In this document: in pieces, positions 1 through 7,840 of the stretch
Numbering within the stretch: position 1 is the first letter of the stretch
Layout of the letters: the number at the start of each line of letters is the position of its first letter
Source: Halomarina ordinaria
GTDB taxonomy: Archaea; Halobacteriota; Halobacteria; Halobacteriales; Haloarculaceae
Length of the DNA: 64,000 bases
Direction: 5' to 3'
NCBI RefSeq assembly: GCF_030553305.1
Contig: NZ_JARRAH010000003.1
Location: 1-64,000, forward strand
Notes under the pieces: generated by a model
The model's database searches: none
What the model was told of the DNA's origin: nothing
What the model saw: the letters and a program-made list of their open reading frames with translations, nothing else
Translations under genes and position numbers: made by a program

Positions 1-273
1 TCGGGGACGGCGTACGAGGACACGGTGGACCACCTGAGCGAGTCCGAACGGGAGGTGACGGGGCTGGTGTTCGCGCTGGCGGGATACCTGGTCCACGAGG
101 TCTACGAGAAGTGTCCGTTCATGCTGCTGGACTCGCTGGAGGCCATCGACGCCGACCGCATCGCCCACCTCGTCTCCTACATGGCGGAGTACGCCCCGTT
201 CCTCGTCGTGGCGCTCCTGCCCGAGGACGCCCGGGCGCTCGACGACTCCTACACCCGCGTGACCGAAATCTGA
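1..273 (+). CDS. C-terminal part of an SMC-related (Sph-type) protein
   Basis: The frame is open from base 1, so only the last 90 residues are present. They include the pattern FMLLDSLEAIDADRI followed by a hydrophobic strand (FLVVALL) and end TRVTEI. This resembles the Walker-B/D-loop end of the head domain of haloarchaeal SMC-related proteins, where the LLLDExE aspartate region sits about 50-60 residues from the C-terminus. The call rests on that pattern and on convergence with rdfA just downstream. In Haloferax an Sph-type SMC-related gene (sph3) neighbours rdfA, and both are linked to cell shape. The head, hinge and coiled coil lie outside the window, so a different SMC/Rad50-like protein is possible. 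Confidence 0.7.
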   Translation, partial: SGTAYEDTVDHLSESEREVTGLVFALAGYLVHEVYEKCPFMLLDSLEAIDADRIAHLVSYMAEYAPFLVVALLPEDARALDDSYTRVTEI

Positions 274-325
274 CCGGGTCACACCTCCGGACGCCCGGGT
301 GCCGTCCGTCGGTTCTCGTCTGCAG

Positions 326-347
326 CTAACAGGTATATCGCTGTTAG
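326..347. terminator. Hairpin between convergent genes
   Basis: A perfect 7-bp inverted repeat, CTAACAG and CTGTTAG, separated by 8 nt. It lies between the stop of the SMC-related gene and the stop of rdfA and overlaps the rdfA stop. Its position suggests a bidirectional transcription end, but there is no long T run, so this is an inference. Confidence 0.35.
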
Positions 348-973
348 TCGGACTCGCAGTCGCAGCCCCCTCGTTCCAGGAGGTCGAGCACCCCGTATCG
401 CGCGCCGCAGTCCTCACAGAGGACGTCGACGCCGACGAACAGCCGGAAGTCGCCGAGAGTCAGCCGCCCGGTCCGTCGGAGCTGGTCGAGGCTCCCCTCG
501 GTGACCGACTGGAGGCGGGCGGTGAGCCGTCGGATGGTGTCCGCCACGCCCTCGACTCGCGCCTCGTCGCTCGTCCCCTGGTACTCGGCGTTCCGGTACT
601 CCTTCAGGTACGACCGGATGGCCTGGTAGGTGACGAAGTCGCGCTCCAGTTGCTCGACGTCGACGCCGTCGCGTTCGAGGCGCGCGCGCGCCTCGGTCCG
701 CATCCCGCTGCTCACGTCGTCCGCCGTCAGGAGCCGGTAGAAGTTGTCCACCTCGCCGTCGACCGTCGACAGCCCCGCCCGTCGCATCGCGCTCTCGAGG
801 AGGCGCTCGTTGAACAGGTCCGCGAGGGCCCGGAGGCTGAGTCGCTCGTCGCCCTCGGCCGTCCACGACCGTTCGAGCCGGTCACCGAAGGCGGCCCCCA
901 GGTCGTACTCCTCGATGAGTCGCGCTACCTTGCTCGACGGGCGGGTTTCGGCCGCGTCGTCCTGGTCGCTCAT
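344..973 (-). CDS. rdfA: Rod-determining factor RdfA family protein
   Basis: A 209-residue acidic, soluble protein of the haloarchaeal RdfA family, which is genetically required for rod-shaped cells in Haloferax. It opens with a hydrophilic tail. The segment SKVARLIEEYDLG, at about residues 14-26, is the family's usual start of homology. A helical middle follows, and a short cysteine cluster ends the protein (C-x2-C, then C-x-C in the last 25 residues), which could bind zinc. There is no signal peptide or membrane segment. It converges on the SMC-related gene at the window edge, matching the rdfA-sph neighbourhood known in haloarchaea. Its molecular role is not known. The ATG start gives the full-length family size. 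Confidence 0.85.
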   Translation of the reverse strand: MSDQDDAAETRPSSKVARLIEEYDLGAAFGDRLERSWTAEGDERLSLRALADLFNERLLESAMRRAGLSTVDGEVDNFYRLLTADDVSSGMRTEARARLERDGVDVEQLERDFVTYQAIRSYLKEYRNAEYQGTSDEARVEGVADTIRRLTARLQSVTEGSLDQLRRTGRLTLGDFRLFVGVDVLCEDCGARYGVLDLLERGGCDCESD

Positions 974-1514
974 CCTTACTCGGCTGTCGGTCCCGACTCA
1001 CTTGTAGCTATGCTCGTCCGGGTGCGTCGCCGCGGCGACCGACGCACCGTGCGTGCGTTTCGCACACAACACCCCCGCTCGGCGAACCTGACGGATACCG
1101 TTGGTGTGGGCGTCGTCCGACGACACGAACGTCCGTCGGTGGTTCGGAACGACCGTCTCGCGGTAATTGCAACGATTATTCCGCCGAAATCCGGACACGG
1201 CCGACGAAGTCCGGTCCGAAAATCGATATCGTTGCGTCCGCGGCCATCGGTCAGTCGCCTGCGTACGTCTCGGCTGTCTATAACTATCACCGTCCACCAC
1301 ATCGGTCGTGTGACAGACCGACATATCTGTCGCGCTCCGCGTCCCCGTCGGCGTCCCCGCCGGGGTGGGCCGTGCGGGTCGTCGGTGGCGTCCCAGGTTG
1401 CGGGGTACCGTTTTGAACGCTGCCCGGCCACACCTGAATATTCACGAACAACTAAATTTTAGTTTACGTCAATCAAACAAAAGATTTAATTACATATGAG
1501 CTTGGTCTTGTTAT
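974..1514. promoter_or_regulatory. Intergenic region with protease promoter
   Basis: There is no convincing gene here; the open frames are arginine-rich and do not look haloarchaeal. From about 1430 the base composition turns sharply AT-rich. A TATA-like box (GATTTAATTA, 1483-1492) sits about 25 nt before the GTG start at 1515, as expected for a leaderless transcript. A perfect dyad, ACTAAA-T-TTTAGT (1451-1463), lies just upstream and could be a regulator site. Confidence 0.5.
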
Positions 1515-2945
1515 GTGCCAGACTATAACAGACGGATGTTCCTTCGGCTCACGGGTGCTGCTGTCGGTGCGGCCGCACTCGGTGCCGGCACGGCTGCCGG
1601 AGCGACGGGCGACGACTCGCGGTTCCTCGTCGACCTCAGGGAGATAGCGAAGTCCGACGTTCCGAGCGACGTCGAAGTCATCCACGACCTCTCACAGGTG
1701 GACCTGCTGGTCGCGCGCGGTGACGCGAGCGCGGTCGGGTCGGCGGCGGCGACGACCCCCGACGTGACGGTCTACCGGGACGACGCCGGGCCGGCGGTCG
1801 AGCGTCCCGGGCCGACGGCGAGCGGGAAGAGCCGGAGCCACAACCACGACGGTCCGGCGACGAACACCGAACTCCAGTGGGACAAGCGCGTCCAGGACGT
1901 CGGCGACCTCACCGACAAACCCGGCGGCGGGGCGTTCGTCCACGACACCACGAGGGGCGCGGGGACGCGCGTCGCCGTGGTCGACTCCGGCGTCTACGAC
2001 GCCCACCCCGACCTCGCGGACGTGGTCGACGCCGACCTCTCGGCGAACTTCACCACCGACGGCATGGATTTCCGGCCGAACGGCGCCGGCAGTCACGGGA
2101 CCCACGTCGCCGGGACCATCGCGGCGACGAACAGCAACGACGGCCCAGACGGCGGCGTCCTCGGCACCGCCCCGGAGACCGAACTGCTCTCGCTGCGCGT
2201 CTTCTCCGGCGTCGAGGGGGCGACCGGCGACACGCTCGCCGCGCTCGTGTACGCCGCCGAGCAGGGCTGTGACGCCGCGAACATCAGTCTCGGCTATCCG
2301 GCGCCGTACATCGACCCCGAGGAGTATCCGGAACTGCTCGCCATCCGGGAGGCGTACCGGCGCGTCGCGGAGTACGCCCGCTCGCAGGAGATGGTCATCG
2401 TCAACTCGGCCGGCAACGACGCCCTCGACATGGACGCCGAGGGGGTCCTCAGCCTCCCGACGGAGGTCGAGGGCATCTTCGGCGTCTCGGCGACCGGCCC
2501 CATCGGGTACGGCTGGGGCGGTAAGCACAGCGACAACGAGGAGAAGTGGTTGACGGGCGACCGCCTCGACGAGGAACCGACGACGCCGGCGTTCTACACG
2601 AACTACGGCAGCGCCGTCGACGTGAGCGCCGGCGGCGGGAACGCCGACCTCGACGCACTCGACGGCGGCGTGGAGGGGGCGGAACGTGACCTCGTCTACT
2701 CGACGGTCAACACGGTCGAGGAGGACGGCTCCGTCACCGCCGGCTACGGCTGGAAGGCGGGCACCTCGATGGCCGCCCCGCAGGTGTCGGGCGCCGTCGC
2801 CCTCGTGCGGTCGCTGCGACCCGACGCCAGCGCCGAGGCGGTCGAACGTCTCATCCAGGAGACCGCGAGCGACGCCCCCGGTGGCGCCGAGTACCACGGC
2901 GCCGGCCACCTCGACCTGGAACGGCTGGTCGAGCGCGCCGCCTGA
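1515..2945 (+). CDS. Tat-exported subtilisin-like (S8) serine protease
   Basis: A secreted S8-family peptidase of 476 residues. The N-terminus has a twin-arginine signal (NRRMFLRLTG, followed by an Ala/Gly-rich core to about residue 30), so export should be in folded form. An inhibitor-I9-like propeptide region precedes the catalytic domain (about 35-95). The triad is visible: Asp157 in VAVVDSGV, His194 in SHGTHVAG and Ser418 in GTSMAAPQ. Asn at AGNDAL is a plausible oxyanion residue. The GTG start at 1515 is chosen because the next ATG would remove the Arg-Arg pair. There is no lipobox, so release or surface association is expected. It is monocistronic with its own AT-rich promoter. Confidence 0.92.
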   Translation: MPDYNRRMFLRLTGAAVGAAALGAGTAAGATGDDSRFLVDLREIAKSDVPSDVEVIHDLSQVDLLVARGDASAVGSAAATTPDVTVYRDDAGPAVERPGPTASGKSRSHNHDGPATNTELQWDKRVQDVGDLTDKPGGGAFVHDTTRGAGTRVAVVDSGVYDAHPDLADVVDADLSANFTTDGMDFRPNGAGSHGTHVAGTIAATNSNDGPDGGVLGTAPETELLSLRVFSGVEGATGDTLAALVYAAEQGCDAANISLGYPAPYIDPEEYPELLAIREAYRRVAEYARSQEMVIVNSAGNDALDMDAEGVLSLPTEVEGIFGVSATGPIGYGWGGKHSDNEEKWLTGDRLDEEPTTPAFYTNYGSAVDVSAGGGNADLDALDGGVEGAERDLVYSTVNTVEEDGSVTAGYGWKAGTSMAAPQVSGAVALVRSLRPDASAEAVERLIQETASDAPGGAEYHGAGHLDLERLVERAA

Positions 2946-3502
2946 CCCGCCGACGGTCACCGGGCCGCGACGACCGTCGACCACGATTCGCGTGCTCGCG
3001 GCGGATTTCCGTGACATTTCGGTCTGAATTCGACCGTACTTCTGAAAATACTCATAGCGTTTCGGGGTCTCGGTTAGCCCGTGTGGTGGCCTGCACAGAT
3101 TCACCGATGACGGACGCTCCCCTCGACGACCGGACGCCGACTGCGGCCGCCGCGGACGGGGGACGCCGCTGCCGGGTCGAACGGGTTTCCGTGGCTGGGG
3201 CCCGCTGGACGCGGTGGTACCGTTCCCCCACCGACTCCCGCGGCGACCGGCGGGGAGCACACGACGGGCGCGACACGCCGTCGTCCCCCGGACGGAGCGG
3301 TCCGACCGCCGGGGGTCGCCGCCCGTTCCCCGCTGGCGCGCCCGCCGGCGCTCGCCACCGCACCCGGTCACCGCGCGCCCGTCACGGGCGCTGCGGACCG
3401 GTGACCGACCGCGACCGGCGCTCCCGCCCGTCCCGCTCGACGAACCGACCGTCCCGCCCGGTGCGACCGGACGGACGTGGCGATGCGGGGTGACGACGAC
3501 GG
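2946..3502. other. Gene-poor spacer
   Basis: About 560 nt with no supported gene. A frame starting at 3107 (MTDAPLDDRTP...) begins acidic but becomes a long arginine/serine/proline-rich run unlike its neighbours. A short AT-rich patch near 3040-3060 could be a promoter remnant. I see no repeats or RNA gene. Confidence 0.4.
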
Positions 3503-3802
3503 ATGGGGGGTCTCCTGTGGCACGTACTCACCGGCACGTCCGACGGCGAGAACCGCGTCCGCATCCTGCGAACGCTCGACGAGCGCCCTCGCAACGCGAA
3601 CCGCCTCGCCGAGGCGCTCGACCGCCACTACGAGACGGTCAGACACCACCTCGGCGTGCTCGTGGAACACGATATCGTCACCGACACCGGCGACGACTAC
3701 GGCGCGGTGTACCTCCTGTCCGGGCGCGCGCGACGGAACTGGGGGCTCGTCGAGGAGATACTCGAGCACGACGACCGCCGGTCGACCGGCCCCCGTGAGT
3801 GA
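3503..3802 (+). CDS. ArsR-like winged-helix regulator
   Basis: A 99-residue protein consisting almost only of a winged helix-turn-helix. It runs from a helix NRVRILRTLDERP through NANRLAEALDRHYETVRHHLGVL (recognition helix) to a wing with DDYGAVYLLS. This is the small haloarchaeal ArsR/MarR-like type that often precedes a small membrane protein, and here it sits 27 nt upstream of such a gene, so the two probably form an operon. It presumably controls its own promoter. No metal-binding cysteines are present, so metal sensing is unlikely. The effector is unknown. Confidence 0.75.
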   Translation: MGGLLWHVLTGTSDGENRVRILRTLDERPRNANRLAEALDRHYETVRHHLGVLVEHDIVTDTGDDYGAVYLLSGRARRNWGLVEEILEHDDRRSTGPRE

Positions 3803-3829
3803 CGGGCCGACGGCGCGCGGAGGGGCACG

Positions 3830-4132
3830 ATGACGCTCTGGGTGGACGTCGCCCGCGTCGCCATCGTCGCGAACGTCCTGCTCACGGCCGCGCTCGGCTA
3901 CGTGTGGGGGCGGAACTACCTCCAGTTCCGCTCGAAGCAGCCCCTCGGTCTCGTCGTCTTCGCGGCGTTCCTGTTCCTCGAGAACGTCCTCGCGCTCTAC
4001 TTCTACCAGTTCGAACCCACGCTGCGCGTCTGGGTGACGTCGGTCCCGCTCGTCGCACAGAGCGCCATGACCCTCCTCCGCCTCTGTGAGTTCGGCGGCC
4101 TCTGCTTCCTGACGTGGGTCTCCTGGGAGTGA
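3830..4132 (+). CDS. Small three-helix membrane protein paired with wHTH regulator
   Basis: A 100-residue protein with about three hydrophobic spans (residues ~7-27, ~40-60, ~75-97), starting MTLWVDVARVAIVANVLL. It looks like the uncharacterised haloarchaeal membrane family (DUF7521-like) commonly encoded directly after a small winged-helix regulator, as here. No catalytic motif is visible. The pairing suggests the regulator and membrane protein act together, perhaps in signal sensing, but that is inference. Confidence 0.65.
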   Translation: MTLWVDVARVAIVANVLLTAALGYVWGRNYLQFRSKQPLGLVVFAAFLFLENVLALYFYQFEPTLRVWVTSVPLVAQSAMTLLRLCEFGGLCFLTWVSWE

Positions 4133-4184
4133 CCGTCACCCCCCCCGGCGAGCCGCCGACCCGATTACGGGGACGCGAGACGGG

Positions 4185-4934
4185 CTACACGGCGTCCCCG
4201 ACCGTGTACCCGTCCGCGATTCGTCCGGCCGCGTCGACCAGCCGACGCACGTACCCGTCGAGGTCCGCCCGTCGAATCGGGTGCCCGTGGATGGGCGCGA
4301 CGACGGAGACGTCGTAGTCGTCGAGGATGGCCCGGAGCGCGCGTTCGAGTTTCGCCGGGTCGACGTAGCGCAGCCAGACGAGGTTGTCCCGGTGGAACTC
4401 GTAGATTCGCGCTTCGGGGATACCCTCCTCGAACTCGGCGGAGGTGCGGTCGCACTCGCCGGCAGGGTGGTACGACCCGAAGCCGTCGGCAGTGAACAGC
4501 ACGCCCGAGGCGTGGTCGTACACCCACGTCGTGTGCGAGCGGTCGGCCAGCGGCGGGTCGACGAAACTGAACGTCCGGCCCTGAACGCGCAGCGACTCGC
4601 CGATTCGACAGCGTCGGGCGTCGGAGAGCCCCTGCAGTTCCGGCGACCCCGAGGACGCGACCAGTTCGACGCTCTCCCACGCCTCGCGGAACGCGGAGAC
4701 GTTGCCCGAGTGGGGGTAATCGGAGTGCGAGAGGACGATGGCGTCGACGCCGGCCCCGTCGGTCGCGGCCTCGATCTGTCCCCGCAGCCCCTCACGGTGG
4801 TAGAACGACCCGGAGTCGACCAGGACGTTCCCGTCGTCGCCGCGGACCAGGTAGACCGAGACGTGCTCGTGGCGGTCCCCGTGGGGGTAACACTCGTTCA
4901 TCCACACGACCTCGTCGGTGAGTCCGACTCCCAT
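4185..4934 (-). CDS. MBL-fold hydrolase, last gene of the ABC/hydrolase operon
   Basis: A 249-residue metallo-beta-lactamase-fold protein. After N-terminal strands with VLVDSGSF comes the metal-site region VLSHSDYPHSGN. In place of the usual HxHxDH it has H-S-D-Y-P-H. Later landmarks are ADGFGSYH (mid-protein) and PIHGHP near the C-terminus. The paralog immediately upstream shares the same altered motif, so the change is conserved rather than a mutation. Family members hydrolyse esters, lactones or thioesters, or bind diiron/oxygen when the motif is HxExDH. Start ATG at 4934, 5 nt after the upstream stop, so it is cotranscribed. The substrate is unknown but is probably linked to the compound imported by the upstream ABC system. 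Confidence 0.8.
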   Translation of the reverse strand: MGVGLTDEVVWMNECYPHGDRHEHVSVYLVRGDDGNVLVDSGSFYHREGLRGQIEAATDGAGVDAIVLSHSDYPHSGNVSAFREAWESVELVASSGSPELQGLSDARRCRIGESLRVQGRTFSFVDPPLADRSHTTWVYDHASGVLFTADGFGSYHPAGECDRTSAEFEEGIPEARIYEFHRDNLVWLRYVDPAKLERALRAILDDYDVSVVAPIHGHPIRRADLDGYVRRLVDAAGRIADGYTVGDAV

Positions 4935-4939
4935 CGTGG

Positions 4940-5755
4940 TCACCCCAGCGCGCCGATTCTGTCTCGGCGCGCTATCTCCGCGACGACGTCCTTCATCCGG
5001 TCGACGTACTCCATCGCGCCTTCTCCGACGACGAGGCCGTGCGCCGGGAGTATCATCCGTGGCTCGAACCGCCGGTTGACGGCGTCTATCTCGCGCTGGA
5101 CCGTCTCCACGTCGACGTACTGGTGCCAGAACAGGACGCGCCCGTGGAACTGCACGAGGCGGCTCTCGGCGATACCGACGTCGAGTTCCTCGACGAGGCG
5201 GAGTCGTTCGCTCGCGAGGTGGGGGAAGCCGAACCAGTCGACGGGAAAGAGCATCCCCTCGGTCCGCTCGCTCATCCACAGCGAGACGGGGGCGTCGAGG
5301 AACGTCGCCTCGTGGAAGTCGACCGTGTACCGCCCGAGGTCGATGCTGTCGCCCTCGCCGACGTGGGTGGCCTCGTCCAGCCGGTAGAGTTCGTGGTCGT
5401 CGCCGTAGCGCGGCGCGACGAGCGTCGCGTCGTGGGCGGCGAGTATCCGCGCGGTGTTCCCGGCGTGGGGGACGTCGGGGTGCGAGACGACGAGGTAGTC
5501 GAGCGGGTCGTCGAGGACGGCGTCGAGCGCCCCGAGGATACGGTCGGTGCTGGCCGGCGAGAGGGTGTCGAGCAGCAGCGTCGCGTCCCCGCCGTCGAGC
5601 AGGTACGCGCACTGCGGGATGTGGACCGACTGCGCCTCGTCGTACCACGACGGGACGGGGTCCATCGACTCGACCATCCCAGAGCGGTCCGGCCCGGGTT
5701 CGTGTATCCAGTACAGCCCCTCGCGTATCTCCCTGAACGACGCGTCGGTGCTCAT
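4940..5755 (-). CDS. MBL-fold hydrolase paralog
   Basis: A 271-residue metallo-beta-lactamase-fold protein. Its landmarks are LLLDTLSP, VVSHPDVPHAGN (the HxHxDH site changed to H-P-D-V-P-H), FPVDWFGFPH and LPAHG near the C-terminus. It is similar along its length to the downstream gene, so the pair probably arose by tandem duplication. The start overlaps the stop of the upstream M20 gene by 4 nt, indicating translational coupling. The nearest well-known analogues are ODP/flavodiiron-type domains, which also lack the canonical second histidine, but no flavodoxin domain is attached. A hydrolytic role on a product of the creatininase or M20 enzyme is plausible and unproven. Confidence 0.8.
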   Translation of the reverse strand: MSTDASFREIREGLYWIHEPGPDRSGMVESMDPVPSWYDEAQSVHIPQCAYLLDGGDATLLLDTLSPASTDRILGALDAVLDDPLDYLVVSHPDVPHAGNTARILAAHDATLVAPRYGDDHELYRLDEATHVGEGDSIDLGRYTVDFHEATFLDAPVSLWMSERTEGMLFPVDWFGFPHLASERLRLVEELDVGIAESRLVQFHGRVLFWHQYVDVETVQREIDAVNRRFEPRMILPAHGLVVGEGAMEYVDRMKDVVAEIARRDRIGALG

Positions 5756-7089
5756 GCGTCGGGGTACCGGTGGAGGAACTGCGCGGTGGTCTCGATGCCG
5801 TTGCGGAAACAGTCCAGGTCCAGGTGTTCGTTCGGCGAGTGGTTCCCCTGGTCGGGGTTCGCGTAGGGGACCACCAGCACCGGGACGTCGAGTTCCGTCC
5901 GGAAGTGCGCCGCCGGGAGGCTCCCGCCGAGCAGCGGCATCTCGACCGGTTCGACCCCCCAGACGGCCTCCATGGCCGCCGCGAGCGGCGTCGCGGCGGG
6001 CGTGTCGAGCGGCGTCTTCATCGGCGGGAACGACCCCATCGCGCTGACCTCGACGTGCGGGTTCCGCGCCTCGACGTGGGCGGTGAGCAGGTCCACGACC
6101 CGCTCCGGGTCCTGCCCGGGGACGAGTCGACAGTCGAGTTTCACCGTCGCCTCGTGGGGGATGATGGTCTTCTTCCCCTCCCCCTGGTAGCCGGCCGTCA
6201 TGCCGTTGATGGTCAGCGTCGGCTCCAGCAGCAGGCGCTCGTAGTACGGCTTGTCCGTGGCGAAGGCGGCCACGCCGAGGCTCTCTCTGAGCGCCGCCTC
6301 GTCGACGGGGATGTCCGCGACCAGTTCGCGGTCGGCCGCCGTGATTCGGACGTCGTCGTAGAAGCCGTCGACGGTCACCTCGTCGCCGTCGAACATCGTG
6401 GCGACGAGCGCGACGAGTTCGTTCGCCGCGTTGGGCACCGGCCCGCCGAAGTTCCCCGAGTGGAGGTCGGCGTTCGCCGTCCGCAGGTCGAGCTGGGCCG
6501 AGGCGATGCCCCGGTTCCCGTAGATGATGGTCGGGCGTCGGGAGGCGTGCATCGGCCCGTCTGCGACGTACACCAGGTCGGTCCCGGCGAGTTCCGCCGG
6601 CGTCCCCGAGAGGTACTCGATGAGCCCGGGACTACCGCTCTCCTCGCCGCCCTCGACGAGGAGCTTGACGTTGACCGCCAGGTCCTCGACGCTCGTCAGC
6701 GCGTCCAGCGCGAACACGTGCGCGAGGAACTGTCCCTTGTTGTCGCCGGCCCCCCGGGCGTATATCGAGCCGTCGCGGACCGTCGGCTCGAAGGCGGGGG
6801 AGTCCCACAGGGCCTCGTCCCCCGGCGGCTGGACGTCGTAGTGGCCGTAGAACGTCACGGTCGGGCGCGACTCGTCGACGACCCGCTCGGCGTAGATGAG
6901 CGGGTTCCGGCTCGTCTCGATGCGCCTCACCTCGTCGAAGTCGTACTCCCCGAGGACCGAGAGCAGCAGGTCAGCACACGCCGCCATCCCCTCGCCCGTC
7001 GCGCTGACGCTCGGCTGGGAGAGCAACTCGAACAGGTGTGTTCGGTACGACGGTAACCCCGCGTCGACCGCGTCCTTCAGTTCACTCAT
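5752..7089 (-). CDS. M20-family metallo-amidohydrolase / dipeptidase
   Basis: A 445-residue zinc enzyme of the M20 (ArgE/DapE/carnosinase) family. It cleaves amide bonds of peptides, N-acyl-amino acids or carbamoyl compounds. The dinuclear site is intact: His83 and Asp85 in YGHYDVQPP, Asp116 in GAGDNKGQ, the Glu149-Glu150 pair in EGGEESG, and a terminal histidine in GGSLPAAHF. The dimerisation (lid) domain includes ADLHSGNFGG. It is cytoplasmic, with no signal peptide. It overlaps by 4 nt with the creatininase-family gene upstream and with an MBL gene downstream, so it belongs to the nine-gene operon and probably processes imported substrate. Confidence 0.88.
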   Translation of the reverse strand: MSELKDAVDAGLPSYRTHLFELLSQPSVSATGEGMAACADLLLSVLGEYDFDEVRRIETSRNPLIYAERVVDESRPTVTFYGHYDVQPPGDEALWDSPAFEPTVRDGSIYARGAGDNKGQFLAHVFALDALTSVEDLAVNVKLLVEGGEESGSPGLIEYLSGTPAELAGTDLVYVADGPMHASRRPTIIYGNRGIASAQLDLRTANADLHSGNFGGPVPNAANELVALVATMFDGDEVTVDGFYDDVRITAADRELVADIPVDEAALRESLGVAAFATDKPYYERLLLEPTLTINGMTAGYQGEGKKTIIPHEATVKLDCRLVPGQDPERVVDLLTAHVEARNPHVEVSAMGSFPPMKTPLDTPAATPLAAAMEAVWGVEPVEMPLLGGSLPAAHFRTELDVPVLVVPYANPDQGNHSPNEHLDLDCFRNGIETTAQFLHRYPDA

Positions 7090-7835
7090 CGGTCGTCACC
7101 CCGTTCGGTCCGCACTCGCTCCGCGAAGGCGGTCACGAGCCTGTTCGTCACGTCCTCGCCCAGTTCGCGTGTCGCGTAGGTCGGGTCGCCCATGTGGCCG
7201 AGTTCCGTCACCGCGTCGAGGCCGTGGGTGGTGAGCGTCGACGTCGACACCTCCCCGACGTAGCCGGGGACGAACTCCTCCTCGCGGACGAGGTCCGGAC
7301 GCAGGTGCCAGACGGAGGCGGTCACCGCCGCCCCGCCGTGGCCCCGTGCCGACGCCGGAATCCCGGCGGCCGCGAGCGCCTCCATCAGGGGGTCGATGAG
7401 CAGTCCCTTGTCGAGGAGGGTGATCACCGCCGCGTCGAGGTCGCCGGCGAGCGAGGGGAGGATGGCGTTCAGCGCCGGGAAGTTCCCCCCGTGCATCGAG
7501 AAGACGACGATGTGCTCGAAGCCGTGGGCGTCGAGGCTGTGACAGTAGTCCTCGAACACCCGCATCAACGTCTCGGGGCGGTAGCTGATGGTGCCGGGGA
7601 ACCCCATGTGGTGTTCCGAACAGCCGGGTCGGATGACCGGCGCGACCAGCGCGTCGCCGAGGGCGCGCGCCAGCTCCACGCCGATGGCCTCCGCCCAGGC
7701 GGCGTCCTTGAGCAGCCCCAGGTGCGGGCCGTGCTGTTCGACCGACCCCGCCGGCACGAGTACCGTCTTCGTCCCGTCTTCGAGCGCCGATTCGACCTCC
7801 GTCCACGTCAACTCCTCGAGTAGTACCGTCTCCAT
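7086..7835 (-). CDS. Creatininase-family amidohydrolase
   Basis: A 249-residue protein of the creatininase superfamily, whose members hydrolyse creatinine or formamidopyrimidines or process peptide cofactors (MftE-like). The first metal motif is clear (GSVEQHGPH, with a downstream Asp in LLKDAAW), as is the MHGGN loop. The usual C-terminal HAGxxETS motif is degenerate here (GHGGAAVTAS), so substrate or metal use may differ. ATG at 7835 is preferred over a longer upstream reading, because homology starts at METVLLEELTW and the upstream ATPase gene ends at 7841. It lies between the ABC ATPase and the M20 gene, which suggests an imported cyclic amide or N-substituted compound as substrate. Confidence 0.82.
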   Translation of the reverse strand: METVLLEELTWTEVESALEDGTKTVLVPAGSVEQHGPHLGLLKDAAWAEAIGVELARALGDALVAPVIRPGCSEHHMGFPGTISYRPETLMRVFEDYCHSLDAHGFEHIVVFSMHGGNFPALNAILPSLAGDLDAAVITLLDKGLLIDPLMEALAAAGIPASARGHGGAAVTASVWHLRPDLVREEEFVPGYVGEVSTSTLTTHGLDAVTELGHMGDPTYATRELGEDVTNRLVTAFAERVRTERGDDR

Positions 7836-7840
7836 CTGTG

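Noticed and set aside
299-1462. 387-residue plus-strand frame across rdfA
   Set aside because: Antisense to rdfA, ends in an arginine-rich tail through the AT-rich promoter, and has no plausible start signals.
3011-3493. Possible small gene starting MTDAPLDDRTP at 3107
   Set aside because: It turns into a long Arg/Ser/Pro low-complexity run unlike any neighbour, and no promoter or homology pattern supports it.
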